Source of the DNA: Paenibacillus beijingensis
GTDB taxonomy: Bacteria; Bacillota; Bacilli; Paenibacillales; Paenibacillaceae
DNA: 64,000 nucleotides
Assembly (NCBI RefSeq): GCF_000961095.1
Contig: NZ_CP011058.1
Coordinates: 638,501 to 702,500 of the forward strand
Direction of reading: 5' to 3'
Below are positions 25,476-34,032 of this stretch, one piece after another (positions within the stretch are counted from its first letter, which is position 1; every line of letters begins with the position of its first letter). Position numbers and translations under genes: made by a program. The notes beneath the pieces are model-generated. The model ran no database searches. It was not told the DNA's origin and saw nothing but the letters and a program-made list of their open reading frames with translations.

Positions 25476-26498
25476 TTAATTTAATCTCCTATCAAGCAAG
25501 TATTGCTCTGCTAGTTCCACGGTTTTATGCGTGAATTCCGCTCCAAGCTCCTGAGCTGTTTCACTATCGGAATGGCTTCCGACCCAGGCCACCAAAGTTA
25601 ATCTTCGAAGCATAATAAAGGTGGGAATCTCCTCTTTTTCTTCATCCGAGATTGTACGAACGGTTTCATACCCTTTCAACCAGGCTCGAATCAAATTCGG
25701 CACGCAATCTTTATGCTCCATAAAACTTAATGCGGAAGCGAGATCGTAGAGAAACCAGCTGAACCCGCAATCATCGAAATCAATAACTTTGATTTGTTCA
25801 TCTTCCACCAGCAAATTGGCAAGGCGCAAATCGGCGTGAACAAGACCGAATCGATCCGGAGTCTTCCCGAACCGGGAAAGTCTCTGGGATACATTCCCCG
25901 CTGCTTGTTTCAGCACCTCCACTCGTTCAGGGGTCATATCCAAGCCGTCCTGCCACCTTCCCCATTTGGGTTTGCTTCCCAACATTGTTTCGTAATCCCA
26001 AGTAGGACGGCTTAATTGGCCTGAATCTTTCCACATAGAAGTGTGATTGTGCAAATGTGCCGTTATCTCGCCCAGCTTTGCAAATTGAATTTCCAACCGA
26101 CTTTCGTTTTCTTCGTCTGGAGCCGAACCGGCTAAAAAGGTGAACATGACGCAATGATAAGGATCCTGTCCATCATGGCCGGCAGAAACAAGTTGGACCA
26201 ACTCCCCATTGCTGCCTGTTATCGGTTCAGGAACAACGATCGAGGAGTGGCTTCGGATTGCTTCCATCCAGATCAGCTCCGCTTCCAACTCTTCCTTAAT
26301 GTGATAGCCCGGTCGATTAATCCTTAATATAGCGCGGTCACCGGTCTCCGTATCTTCGATGAGGTATGTCGCATTCTCTGAATAATTCAACAATCGGATT
26401 GTTGAACGGGAAGAGACAGGATACAGAAGCATCGCTCGCTGCGCAATCTGGTTTAAAAAGTCCAAAGGATCACTTATTACCTGATTAGTAATCTTCAT
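25476..26498 (-). CDS. APH-fold kinase (hydroxylysine/homoserine kinase-like phosphotransferase)
   Basis: 340 residues of the aminoglycoside phosphotransferase superfamily. Visible kinase parts: the ATP-binding N-lobe (NATYLIEDTETGDRAILRIN), Brenner loop HADLRLANLLV (catalytic Asp, Asn) near 210, and the DFG-like IDFDDCGFSW. The ATG at 26498 with GAGGTG is preferred over one 17 codons upstream. Next to a class III PLP enzyme and an amine-type importer it resembles amino-alcohol kinases such as hydroxylysine kinase that prepare a substrate for a PLP phospho-lyase, rather than a resistance enzyme. That role is inference. Confidence 0.75.
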   Translation of the reverse strand: MKITNQVISDPLDFLNQIAQRAMLLYPVSSRSTIRLLNYSENATYLIEDTETGDRAILRINRPGYHIKEELEAELIWMEAIRSHSSIVVPEPITGSNGELVQLVSAGHDGQDPYHCVMFTFLAGSAPDEENESRLEIQFAKLGEITAHLHNHTSMWKDSGQLSRPTWDYETMLGSKPKWGRWQDGLDMTPERVEVLKQAAGNVSQRLSRFGKTPDRFGLVHADLRLANLLVEDEQIKVIDFDDCGFSWFLYDLASALSFMEHKDCVPNLIRAWLKGYETVRTISDEEKEEIPTFIMLRRLTLVAWVGSHSDSETAQELGAEFTHKTVELAEQYLLDRRLN

Positions 26499-26553
26499 AA
26501 CGCACCTCGATTCAGTCATATTAATCCTTGCCGTTTGTAGAGCGGGCATGCAT

Positions 26554-27813
26554 TTATATCATGATTGTTGAAGCCTGGGCGATACTTGTTTCTACCCGGG
26601 ACAGCAATTCGTCGCAATACGACTTGTCGCAGAGAAGACCGGGCTTAAACTGCAAGACACGCGGATCAAGCATGGAGTAAATGGCCCATACGCCGTTTTC
26701 GTACAAGGAGCGCATGACATGCTTGGCTCCTTCCGGATGGCCGAAAACCAGACCCATCACAACACCCAGCTGACGGATATCCACGAAAAAATCGGGGTAC
26801 TGACGCCGGATCGTTTCCAGACCCTCCCGCAGGTAACCGGCAACGAAATTCACGTTTTGCCGGACTTCTTCCCTCTGTGTAATTTCCATTACTTTCATTG
26901 CAACAATACATCCCAGCTCAGACCCGCCAAATGTCGACATATGGGCAAACCCGTCCTCATGCATCCACTGGCCGGCCTGCTCGCTGACCAACGTGGCGGC
27001 AATCGGATAAATGCCTCCGCCGAATCCTTTGGATGTCACGAGAATATCCGGTTTAACGTCATAATGTTCGATGCCCCACAATTTGCCGGTGCGCAGCAAA
27101 CCGGTTTGTACTTCGTCGGCAATATAAAGTGTCCCATACTGTTCGCACATGCTTTTTACCGAAGACAAATAAGTTGCTTCCGGCATTGGAAAACCATAAG
27201 TCGCCGGTACGGTTTCCACAATGACGCATGCGGTATCTCCTTTCGATAATGCGGATTTCATCGCCTCCAGATCGTTAAATGGAACTTGAACAAACTCATT
27301 CGGATCCCCGTCACTTAGAAAAGGAAGGGAGTAACGAGGGTTGCCCAGAGAAACTGCCAAGCCAGTGTGACCATGGTATCCATTTTGAATGGAAATGATC
27401 TTTTTCCGTTTCGTCGCGTACCTGGCGCATTTTAGGGCAATATCAATTGCCTCACTACCGCCGCTTGAAAAAATGGAATACTTCAACGTGTCTGGAGCTG
27501 CTTTAGCCATAATCTCCGCTAGTTGGGCACGTGCAACGGACGGAAAGTGATGGTTGCCCATATCAAATTCCTTCATTCCTTCCTGTAATGCTTCGATGAT
27601 TTCCGGATTTCGATGCCCGAGGTTATAAGTGCCTCCATTCAGGTGTACATCCATTAACTTTTTGCCGCTCAAATCGTAAAAGTAATACCCCTCACGCTTC
27701 CCCATCACCAGATCTACGCCATCTGTTTGCCACTGCTTTGTTTTACCTGGATTCCACCATTGGATTGATTTCGCAAGCGCTGTTTCTTTGGTTATCTCGT
27801 TGACGGTAAACAT
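26554..27813 (-). CDS. Class III PLP-dependent aminotransferase or phospho-lyase
   Basis: 419 residues, fold-type I, class III. Seen: NLGHRNPEI near 70, the cofactor phosphate loop SSGGSEAIDIALK near 120, NGYHGHTG, the Asp of IADEVQTGLLRTG, and the Schiff-base lysine in VTSKGFGGG near 270. Class III contains ornithine/acetylornithine/GABA transaminases and also amine phospho-lyases. First gene of the operon, 56 nt before the kinase, divergent from lysR. The neighbouring kinase favours a phosphorylated amino-alcohol as substrate, but plain transamination is equally possible. Confidence 0.85.
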   Translation of the reverse strand: MFTVNEITKETALAKSIQWWNPGKTKQWQTDGVDLVMGKREGYYFYDLSGKKLMDVHLNGGTYNLGHRNPEIIEALQEGMKEFDMGNHHFPSVARAQLAEIMAKAAPDTLKYSIFSSGGSEAIDIALKCARYATKRKKIISIQNGYHGHTGLAVSLGNPRYSLPFLSDGDPNEFVQVPFNDLEAMKSALSKGDTACVIVETVPATYGFPMPEATYLSSVKSMCEQYGTLYIADEVQTGLLRTGKLWGIEHYDVKPDILVTSKGFGGGIYPIAATLVSEQAGQWMHEDGFAHMSTFGGSELGCIVAMKVMEITQREEVRQNVNFVAGYLREGLETIRRQYPDFFVDIRQLGVVMGLVFGHPEGAKHVMRSLYENGVWAIYSMLDPRVLQFKPGLLCDKSYCDELLSRVETSIAQASTIMI

Positions 27814-27947
27814 ATTCCAATCCCCACCTATCTGTTATTAACATGCGATTTAGCTAACTTTTCCCGAGAGGAAATCTGACTCACATCTTTCATTTGAGCG
27901 GTAATTTTATTATAAGGAGTTGACAATATTATTAAAATTAAATAAAA

Positions 27948-27964
27948 ATGATTAATATAATCAT
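27948..27964. promoter_or_regulatory. Candidate LysR operator in the lysR/aminotransferase divergent region
   Basis: ATGATTAATATAATCAT is a perfect 7-3-7 palindrome just upstream of the lysR start and 135 nt from the aminotransferase start. It has a T-N11-A character as expected of LysR sites and a near copy at 20072. Confidence 0.6.
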
Positions 27965-27972
27965 TAATAGAG

Positions 27973-28878
27973 ATGGTGATTGCTTTGGATTTACGACAGT
28001 TGACCATTTTTCGAGCGGTAGCTACAATGCTGAGTTTTACTAAGGCGGCTGTTAGCTTAAACTATGTCCAGTCGAATGTCACAACTCAGATTCAAGCGCT
28101 GGAGAATAATTTAGGTGTCCCATTGTTCGACCGATTAGGAGGAAAACAAGTCGTCCTGACGGATGCAGGTCGCCAATTATTGCAATACGCAGAGCAATTG
28201 CTGGATCTTGCAGAAGAAGCCCAGGCCGCTGTTTCATTGGGAGAAGAACCGCAAGGAACATTGAGAATTGGGGCAGCGGAATCACTCTGTATCTATCGCC
28301 TTCCATCGCTCCTACGTTCATTTCGAACGAGGTACCCGCGTGTTAAAATTGTTTTTCGTCCAAGTCCAGTAGCAGAGCTTAGGAATCTCGTTCATTCCGG
28401 GAGTATTGATGTGGCTTTTGTTTTTGAGGAGCTTGACCGCGAGGGAGGTCCCGGCGATGAAATACTCGCAATTGAACCCGTTTGGGTTGTCGCTGCACCG
28501 GACCATCCCCTCGTTGGAAATGAGGTCGTTGTTCCATCCGATTTTACTGGGGTCGACTTGCTTTTGACAGAATCAGGCTGCTGTTATCGCGGTCACTTCG
28601 AGAGAATATTGAGCCGCGCAAATGTCTATCCAAAAACAATTCTCGAATTTAATAGTATCGAGGCCGTCAAACAATGTGTGATCTCTGGGCTGGGAGTAAC
28701 GCTTTTATCATCCGTTTCCGTATCCTCTGAAATAACGAGTGGTCAACTGGTCAAGCTACCTTGGGAAGGCCCTGATCTTTCAGTTGTTACGCATCTGGTA
28801 TGGCACAAAGACAAATGGCTTTCCCCTTCTCTTGCTGCCTTCTTAACCCATGCGCGTGAAATGTTAACCATTAAATGA
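27973..28878 (+). CDS. LysR family transcriptional regulator
   Basis: About 300 residues. N-terminal winged helix-turn-helix (LRQLTIFRAVATMLSFTKAA, then YVQSNVTTQIQALENNLG) and a C-terminal periplasmic-binding-like effector domain. The ATG at 27973 gives MVIALDLRQL; a TTG four codons later (MDLRQL) is a plausible alternative start, with GGTGAT 5 nt upstream. Divergent from the aminotransferase/kinase/SDR/PotABCD operon, so it is the likely regulator, with the operator at 27948. Confidence 0.88.
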   Translation: MVIALDLRQLTIFRAVATMLSFTKAAVSLNYVQSNVTTQIQALENNLGVPLFDRLGGKQVVLTDAGRQLLQYAEQLLDLAEEAQAAVSLGEEPQGTLRIGAAESLCIYRLPSLLRSFRTRYPRVKIVFRPSPVAELRNLVHSGSIDVAFVFEELDREGGPGDEILAIEPVWVVAAPDHPLVGNEVVVPSDFTGVDLLLTESGCCYRGHFERILSRANVYPKTILEFNSIEAVKQCVISGLGVTLLSSVSVSSEITSGQLVKLPWEGPDLSVVTHLVWHKDKWLSPSLAAFLTHAREMLTIK

Positions 28879-28914
28879 CAATGCGATCAATAATGAAGTA
28901 CTTGGACAATCGAG

Positions 28915-29026
28915 AGAAAATCAAAAAAGACTGGAGAAAGATTCGGAGGAAGATCCGACCGTTCTCCAGTCTTTAGTGTGTCAGGAAAATAATTATTATT
29001 CCTTGACACTTAAGGTGGTGGATGGG
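28915..29026 (+). repeat. Direct repeat flanking the GWV-protein insert, left copy (contains a terminator hairpin)
   Basis: AAAAAGACTGGAG, an inner TCGGAGGAAGATCCGA hairpin and TCTCCAGTCTTTAGTG, then TTATTATTCCTTGACACTTA and GGTGG. The same blocks recur at 31888-31999 in the same orientation. The outer GACTGGAGAA/TTCTCCAGTC stem followed by TTT can serve as terminator of lysR. Confidence 0.65.
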
Positions 29027-29080
29027 AGTTATAAGATCAATTGAGGCCAAGAAGGCCGTAAACGAGGGGGCAATATCGTT

Positions 29081-30292
29081 TTACCCCGTATACGTGATTT
29101 GAAAGCTGCTATTTCCATAATTTTCGGTAACAACCCATCCTTCGGGGATCGGTGAATTCGCTATGATATCCATCGTGTCTCCATAACTGGCTCCAACCGT
29201 ATACGTGATTCGATAGCCGCCATTTCCATCCGCATAGGTAAGAACCCATCCTGCAGGGATCGGTGAATTCGCTATGATATCCATCGTGTCTCTATAACTG
29301 GCTCCACCCGTATACATGATTCGATAGCCGCCATTTCCATTTGCATAGATGAGAACCCATCCTGCGGGGATCGGTGAATTCGCTATGATATCTATCGTGT
29401 CTCTATAACCGGCTCCAACCGTATACATGATTCGATAGCCGCCACTTCCATTTGCATAGGTAAGAATCCATCCTTCGGGGATCGGTGAATTCGCTATGAT
29501 ATCTATCGTGTCTCTATAACCGGCTCCAACCGTATACATGATTCGATAGCCGCCATTTCCATTTGCATAGGTAAGAACCCATCCTGCGGGGATCGTTGAA
29601 TTAGCAATGATATCTATCGTGTCTCTATAACTGGCTCCACCCGTATACGTGATTACATAGGTGTCATTATAACTATTATAATAGATACGAACCCATCCTG
29701 CAGGGACCGGTGATTCACTCACGATCGTCATCGTTTCTCTATAACTGGCTTCTCCAACCATATACGTGATTCGATAGCTATTTCCATAATCAGTAGTAGT
29801 CACCCATCCTGCGGGGATCGGTGAATTAGCCAGGATATCTATCGTGTCTCTATAACCGGCCCCAACCGTATACATGATTCGATAGCCGCCATTTCCATAA
29901 GCATCGGTAAGAACCCATCCTTCGGGGATCTCTGAATTAGCCAGGATATCTATCGTAGATCTATAACTGGCTCCACCCGTATACGTGATTTCATAGCCGT
30001 CATTTATTCCATTAGCATAGGTAAGAACCCATCCTGCGGGGATCGGTGAATTAGCCTCGATATTAAACGTGTCTCTATAACTGGCTCCAACCGTATATGT
30101 GAGTCTATAGATGATTCCATCATAATAAGTAATTACCCATCCTTCGGGGATATTTGTACCTGAGGTGACTGTTACAGTGGTCCCATAGGTGGGGTCCGTT
30201 GGAATAGCGTCTGCGGACACCCGAGCAGGAAGCGCTAACAACATGGAAAAGAATAATACACACAGTGCTGAAACGATGCTTTTCTTTTTCAC
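29081..30292 (-). CDS. Secreted GWV-repeat protein, ten repeats
   Basis: About 403 residues, family not recognised. A Sec signal peptide (KKKSIVSALCVLFFSMLLAL, cleavage after VSA) is followed by a linker and ten repeats of about 37 residues, e.g. PIPAGWVLTYANGNGGYRI followed by MYTVGASYRDTIDIIANS. Each has an invariant GW, aromatic/Gly strands and a D/ES-x-IP turn, suggesting a beta-rich tandem fold. No cell-wall sorting signal. The repeats are also near-identical at DNA level (111 bp), so copy number may vary. GTG at 30292 is preferred (GGAGG 7 nt upstream) to a TTG at 30298. Function unknown; surface or exoprotein is inferred from the signal peptide. Confidence 0.75.
   Translation of the reverse strand: MKKKSIVSALCVLFFSMLLALPARVSADAIPTDPTYGTTVTVTSGTNIPEGWVITYYDGIIYRLTYTVGASYRDTFNIEANSPIPAGWVLTYANGINDGYEITYTGGASYRSTIDILANSEIPEGWVLTDAYGNGGYRIMYTVGAGYRDTIDILANSPIPAGWVTTTDYGNSYRITYMVGEASYRETMTIVSESPVPAGWVRIYYNSYNDTYVITYTGGASYRDTIDIIANSTIPAGWVLTYANGNGGYRIMYTVGAGYRDTIDIIANSPIPEGWILTYANGSGGYRIMYTVGAGYRDTIDIIANSPIPAGWVLIYANGNGGYRIMYTGGASYRDTMDIIANSPIPAGWVLTYADGNGGYRITYTVGASYGDTMDIIANSPIPEGWVVTENYGNSSFQITYTG
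29110..30180 (-). repeat. Tandem 111-bp coding repeats
   Basis: The phrase GGTGAATTCGCTATGATAT recurs at 111-bp spacing (for example 29151 and 29262), giving ten units in phase with the reading frame. Units 6 to 9 are the most alike, so recent expansion or gene conversion is likely. Confidence 0.85.
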
Positions 30293-30481
30293 AATCAAAC
30301 CTCCAATAACCTATTATTTTAATTATGAGCCGTATTAAAAATACCATTAAAATTCATTTTTGTTAATATTTTTAACATTTTTAGTGCTATTGATCTACAT
30401 CGTAAGGAGGTAGGACATACATCGGGGTAAAAAGAAATAGCAGTCGGCCTATATCAAGGATTCTCTCCCCCTGGTGAGCAG

Positions 30482-30513
30482 AAAAAAAGCCGGATGAATC
30501 ACGATCATCCGGC
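30482..30513 (-). terminator. Terminator of the short GWV-repeat gene
   Basis: On the minus strand, GCCGGATGA, a 7-nt loop and TCATCCGGCTTTTTTTC, about 90 nt past the stop at 30601. Confidence 0.75.
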
Positions 30514-30600
30514 AGCTTTAATATCAGTCATTTATTTAAATAAATAGCGGCTGCTGCGGCCAAGGAGGCTGCTTGCCGATGGGACATGCAAAATATCGTT

Positions 30601-31362
30601 TTACCCAATATACGTGATTCTGTGGCTGAGCCATCCAAGAAAGGTAATAATCCATCCTTCGGGGAGCGGTGATTCCCTCGTGATCGATATCGTGTCTCCG
30701 TAACTGGCTCCAACCGTATAAGTGAGTTCATAGCGGTTATGATAACTATCATATCCGGTCTTAGCCCATCCTTCAGGGACCGGTGATTCAGCCACGATCG
30801 ATATCGTGTCTAGATACTCGGCTCCAACCGTATAAGTGAGTTCATAGGTGTTACCATAACTATAATAGCCGGTGCGAACCCATCCTGTTGGGAGCGGTGA
30901 TTCAGGCAAGACCCCCGATACCATGTCATTATAATCAGCTCCACCTACATAAGTGATTTCATAATTGTGAGACCACGAATCATAACCGGTATAAACCCAT
31001 TCTGCGGGGACCCTTGATTCAGTCGCGATCCATTCCGTGTCTCCAAAACTAGCTCCACCCACATAAACGGCATCCCACTTGTAATGATAGCTATCATAAT
31101 TGACAAGAACCCAATCTGCGGGAAGCGGTGATTCCGTGAGGATCGATATCCTGTCTCCATAACTAGCTCCACCCACATACATCATTGTAAAGTTGCCGGT
31201 AAGAACCCATCCTGGGGGAATGGGATCATATAGGCCGACTGTTACAGTTTCCCCATAGTAAGGGTCCGTTGGAATAGCGTCTGCGGACACCTGAGCAGGA
31301 AGAGCTAGTAACATAGAAATCAGTAATACAAACAGTGCTGAAACGATGCTTTTCTTTTTCAC
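30601..31362 (-). CDS. Secreted GWV-repeat protein, about six repeats
   Basis: About 253 residues, paralog of the gene downstream. The signal peptide and the following ADAIPTDPYYGETVTV are nearly the same, and the leader DNA (CACAATCAAACCTCC, TTATTTTAAT, AAAAATACCATTA) is shared. It then has six GWV-type repeats that are more diverged (SPLPADWVLVNYDSYHY, SRVPAEWVYTGYDSW), with a D-S-Y/W motif replacing NGNGG. GTG start after GGAGG. The pair arose by gene duplication; divergence within the shorter copy suggests it is older or freed from conversion. Function unknown. Confidence 0.72.
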   Translation of the reverse strand: MKKKSIVSALFVLLISMLLALPAQVSADAIPTDPYYGETVTVGLYDPIPPGWVLTGNFTMMYVGGASYGDRISILTESPLPADWVLVNYDSYHYKWDAVYVGGASFGDTEWIATESRVPAEWVYTGYDSWSHNYEITYVGGADYNDMVSGVLPESPLPTGWVRTGYYSYGNTYELTYTVGAEYLDTISIVAESPVPEGWAKTGYDSYHNRYELTYTVGASYGDTISITRESPLPEGWIITFLGWLSHRITYIG

Positions 31363-31497
31363 AATCAAACCTCCATTAACCGATTATTTTAATCATGAGC
31401 CACATTAAAAATACCATTACTAATCAATTTTGTAAACATTAGTATTTATTAATATTTTAAGTTCCCAATGGATGAATGGATTTTCTATTAAAGCAAG

Positions 31498-31717
31498 ATA
31501 CGTACTCGAAAGCCGATCATCTGGTATGACGCTTCTGGTAATGTGCCGATGCGTACTGACGGACTTGATTCAGTGGTCTAAAAGCCCTGGATCTGGCCGC
31601 TGACGGTCATATATTAATTATTTCGGCAGAGTAGGTTTTAATTTCAAGGCCGCAAGATCAAAAGAATGGAGCGAAGGATATTCCAATATTTATGTCCAGG
31701 CAAGTCTCATATCTTGA
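31498..31717 (+). pseudogene. Possible decayed protein fragment
   Basis: Three adjacent frames read as protein-like but are separated by frameshifts: RTRKPIIWYDASGNVPMRTD near 31500-31570, KALDLAADGHILII near 31580, and INYFGRVGFNFKAARSKEWS to a stop at 31717. Together they look like the C-terminus of one protein that has lost its frame. No family is recognised and no start is visible. Confidence 0.3.
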
Positions 31718-31887
31718 TTGGTTTTGAAAAAGAAATAAATACATTCCAGAGATAATAATTAATGTCCCCAAGAGCTAGGAAAATAAAGGGAACAGGCTGG
31801 TCGTGAGGGCTTAAAAATCGATTTAGAACGGGAGTCAAAAACTTGAAGAAATGCTTACCTCTTTTCCCCATTGTATCTGTCGCGACA

Positions 31888-31999
31888 TGAGAAAAAGACT
31901 GGAGTTTGATCGGAGGAATATCCGATTCGCTTCCAGTCTTGAGTGAGTTGGTGGACAGTTATTTTTATGCCTGGACACTTATTGGGTGGGGAGGTCAGG
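31888..31999 (+). repeat. Direct repeat flanking the GWV-protein insert, right copy
   Basis: AAAAAGACTGGAG, TCGGAGGAATATCCGA, TTCCAGTCTTGAGTGAGTTGG, TTATTTTTATGCCTGGACAC and GGGTGGGG repeat the blocks of 28915-29026 in the same order. Confidence 0.65.
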
Positions 32000-32008
32000 A
32001 GTTTTTAT

Positions 32009-32803
32009 TTATGTAAAACTCCGCTGCCGCAGCGCCTCGTAAAGCAGCACCGTTGCGGCCATCGCCACATTGAGCGATTCCGCTTTGCCGCGCATCGGGA
32101 TGATGACGTTCAGATCGAGAAGATCCGATGCCGCGGCGGACAGCCCGTCGGATTCGCTGCCGAACAGCAGCCACACCGGTCCCTTCCAGTCGCAGTGGAA
32201 GCAGTCGCGCTCCGCCTGCAGACTCGTGCCGGCGAGGCGGATTCCTTTCGCTTTCGCTTCCGGCAACAGCACGCAGAGATCGCCTTCCACCACGGGCAGA
32301 TGGAACAGAGAGCCCATCGTGGAACGAACGGTCTTCGGGTTGTAGAGGTCAACGCAGCCTTTGCCTAACACAACGGCGTCCGCACCGACCGCGTCCGCGC
32401 TGCGGATAATCGTGCCGACGTTGCCGGGATCGCGCACGCCGTCCAATACGACGACGAGCGAATCGGTGCGGTACAGAAACGAAGAGTCGGCATGCGGTTT
32501 ATTCACGACAGCGAAGACGGGCGGAGGCGTATCCGTTCCGGTGCATTTGGCGATAACGGCTCGAGTTGCCGCGACGATTATGCCGTCCGCTTCTGCCAGC
32601 AGCGGCTGAAGCTCTGCCGGAATGCCGCGTTCCGCGTCATAAACGATCGTCCCGATCGACGCGCCGCTAAGCAGCGCCTCTTTCACCAAATGTACGCCTT
32701 CCACCAGAAACTGGCCGCTCCGATCGCGGTTTTTTTTATCAAGCAGCCCTGCCCAAGCTTTAACCTTCGGATTTTGCGCAGAGCTCAAAGACGTTTCGTT
32801 CAT
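32009..32803 (-). CDS. TrmH/SpoU family RNA methyltransferase (YsgA-like)
   Basis: 264 residues. An N-terminal substrate-binding domain (KDRSG-type FLVEGVHLVKEAL) precedes the SPOUT domain with its three motifs: LDGVRDPGNVGTIIRSADA, LLFGSESDGLS and IIPMRGKAESLNVAMAA, which form the SAM-binding knot. Such enzymes 2'-O-methylate rRNA or tRNA ribose. Its start overlaps the KtrC-like stop by 4 nt. The neighbouring sspI is the usual Bacillus arrangement for ysgA. Confidence 0.9.
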   Translation of the reverse strand: MNETSLSSAQNPKVKAWAGLLDKKNRDRSGQFLVEGVHLVKEALLSGASIGTIVYDAERGIPAELQPLLAEADGIIVAATRAVIAKCTGTDTPPPVFAVVNKPHADSSFLYRTDSLVVVLDGVRDPGNVGTIIRSADAVGADAVVLGKGCVDLYNPKTVRSTMGSLFHLPVVEGDLCVLLPEAKAKGIRLAGTSLQAERDCFHCDWKGPVWLLFGSESDGLSAAASDLLDLNVIIPMRGKAESLNVAMAATVLLYEALRQRSFT

Positions 32804-33483
32804 CGTTCCCCTACCTTCAAGCCTGCAGAATAAGCCGTTTCAAGCCTCGTTAAATCCTGGTTCCGGCCTACAACGACGAGGATGTCACCGGACCGGATCG
32901 AGTCGTTGGCATTCGGCGAAATGTTCATCCGGCCGTTGTTTTTGATGCCCATGACGTTGCAGCCGTATTTGGCCCGGATATCCAGCTCTTTGAGGCTGTG
33001 GCCAATCATTGCCTCCGGAGCCTTGAGCTCAACGATTCCGTGCTCTTCCGACAGCTCGATGAAATCGATAATATTAGGCATGATAAGATGGTGGGCGACA
33101 CGCATCCCCATATCCCGTTCCGGATAAACGACCTTGTCCGCCCCGATTTTGTGCAGCACCTTCCCGTGCAGCTCGTCCTGGGCTTTGACGATCACGTGCC
33201 GAACACCCAATTCCTTAACCACTAACGTCGTCAAAATACTGGCCTGGATGTCCTCCCCGATCGCGACGACAACAACGTCGAAATTGCCGATCCCGAGCGC
33301 GCGCATCGCGTCATCATCGGTGGAGTCGGCGGTAACGGCAAACGTAACTTCATTGGACAAATCCTGAACTCTCTGTTCATGGGAATCAATGGCGAGCACT
33401 TCAAAGCCCATATCAGACAGCGACCTCGCAACGCTGGATCCGAATCTTCCCAACCCGATAACGGCAAATTGTTTTTTGCGCAA
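32800..33483 (-). CDS. KtrA/KtrC-type potassium uptake regulatory subunit
   Basis: 227 residues from TTG 33483 (GGGGAAGGGAAGAAAG upstream). Residues 5-130 are an RCK_N Rossmann domain with FAVIGLGRFGSSVARSL and the acidic end of strand 2 (LAIDSHEQ) that binds NAD(H)/ATP; residues 140-225 are an RCK_C domain, which in KtrC binds c-di-AMP. It gates a KtrB/KtrD channel, not encoded here. The frame is open another 120 codons upstream, but that part is unlike the family. An extended -10 (TGCTATAAT) lies 37 nt upstream. Confidence 0.88.
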   Translation of the reverse strand: MRKKQFAVIGLGRFGSSVARSLSDMGFEVLAIDSHEQRVQDLSNEVTFAVTADSTDDDAMRALGIGNFDVVVVAIGEDIQASILTTLVVKELGVRHVIVKAQDELHGKVLHKIGADKVVYPERDMGMRVAHHLIMPNIIDFIELSEEHGIVELKAPEAMIGHSLKELDIRAKYGCNVMGIKNNGRMNISPNANDSIRSGDILVVVGRNQDLTRLETAYSAGLKVGER

Positions 33484-33517
33484 CGTGTCTTTCTTCCCTT
33501 CCCCGTAAATTCTAATG

Positions 33518-33528
33518 CCATTATAGCA
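33518..33528 (-). promoter_or_regulatory. Extended -10 promoter element of the ktrC-like gene
   Basis: On the minus strand, TATGCTATAATGG provides an extended -10 (TGnTATAAT). No good -35 is seen 17 nt upstream. Confidence 0.45.
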
Positions 33529-33636
33529 TACCGGCGTGGCCCGCCCAAACGGATTGCCCTTCGGAGCAGTGGAATGAATTTCACCCTTGGCGGACATATT
33601 AAACCGGGGTACAGACGAATGGGAGGTCATTTGCAC

Positions 33637-33852
33637 ATGCAAAATTTCAATTTGCGTCAAGCGATTATTATGCGTGTTCAGGACAAATCCAGCGAGGAAT
33701 TGACCGATATTATCGACAGCTCGATCAACAGCGACGAAAAAACGCTTCCCGGACTCGGGGTCCTGTTCGAAATGATCTGGCAGAATAGTGAAAAAAGGGA
33801 GCAAAACCGCATGGTGCAATGTCTCCATAATCATCTTCATCCGCAAAGCTAA
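33637..33852 (+). CDS. sspI: Small acid-soluble spore protein I
   Basis: 71 residues. NFNLRQAIIMRVQDKSSEEL, then LPGLGVLFEMIWQNSEK, matches SspI, a minor forespore SASP (about 70 residues) made under sigma-G. GGGAGGT lies 9 nt before the ATG. Divergent from the ktrC/trmH pair, and next to a YsgA-like methylase as in Bacillus. A hairpin terminator follows at 33926. Confidence 0.92.
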   Translation: MQNFNLRQAIIMRVQDKSSEELTDIIDSSINSDEKTLPGLGVLFEMIWQNSEKREQNRMVQCLHNHLHPQS

Positions 33853-33925
33853 TCAAGCGGTAACGGCTGTCTCGATATTGCTTGGCAACCACAAGGTCCA
33901 CGGAAACGATCTTTCTTAAATTGAA

Positions 33926-33948
33926 AAACCCCGCAAAATGCGGGGTTT
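33926..33948. terminator. Terminator after sspI
   Basis: AAACCCCGCA, a 3-nt loop and TGCGGGGTTT, with A tract before and T tract after, usable in both directions. Confidence 0.7.
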
Positions 33949-34032
33949 GCCGGCTATCAGCTGTTATCAGCCATTATCAACGTTAATAGTCGTTTAGCGT
34001 CTATGCGGATCGTTAGGATCCCGCTGTCTGCT

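Noticed and set aside
25476..26498. Aminoglycoside resistance gene
   Set aside because: It has the APH fold but sits inside a catabolic operon with a class III PLP enzyme and importer; the family includes many metabolic kinases.
29081..30292. CRISPR array, because of regular 111-bp repeats
   Set aside because: Repeats are in frame, translate into 37-residue protein units and have no unique spacers.
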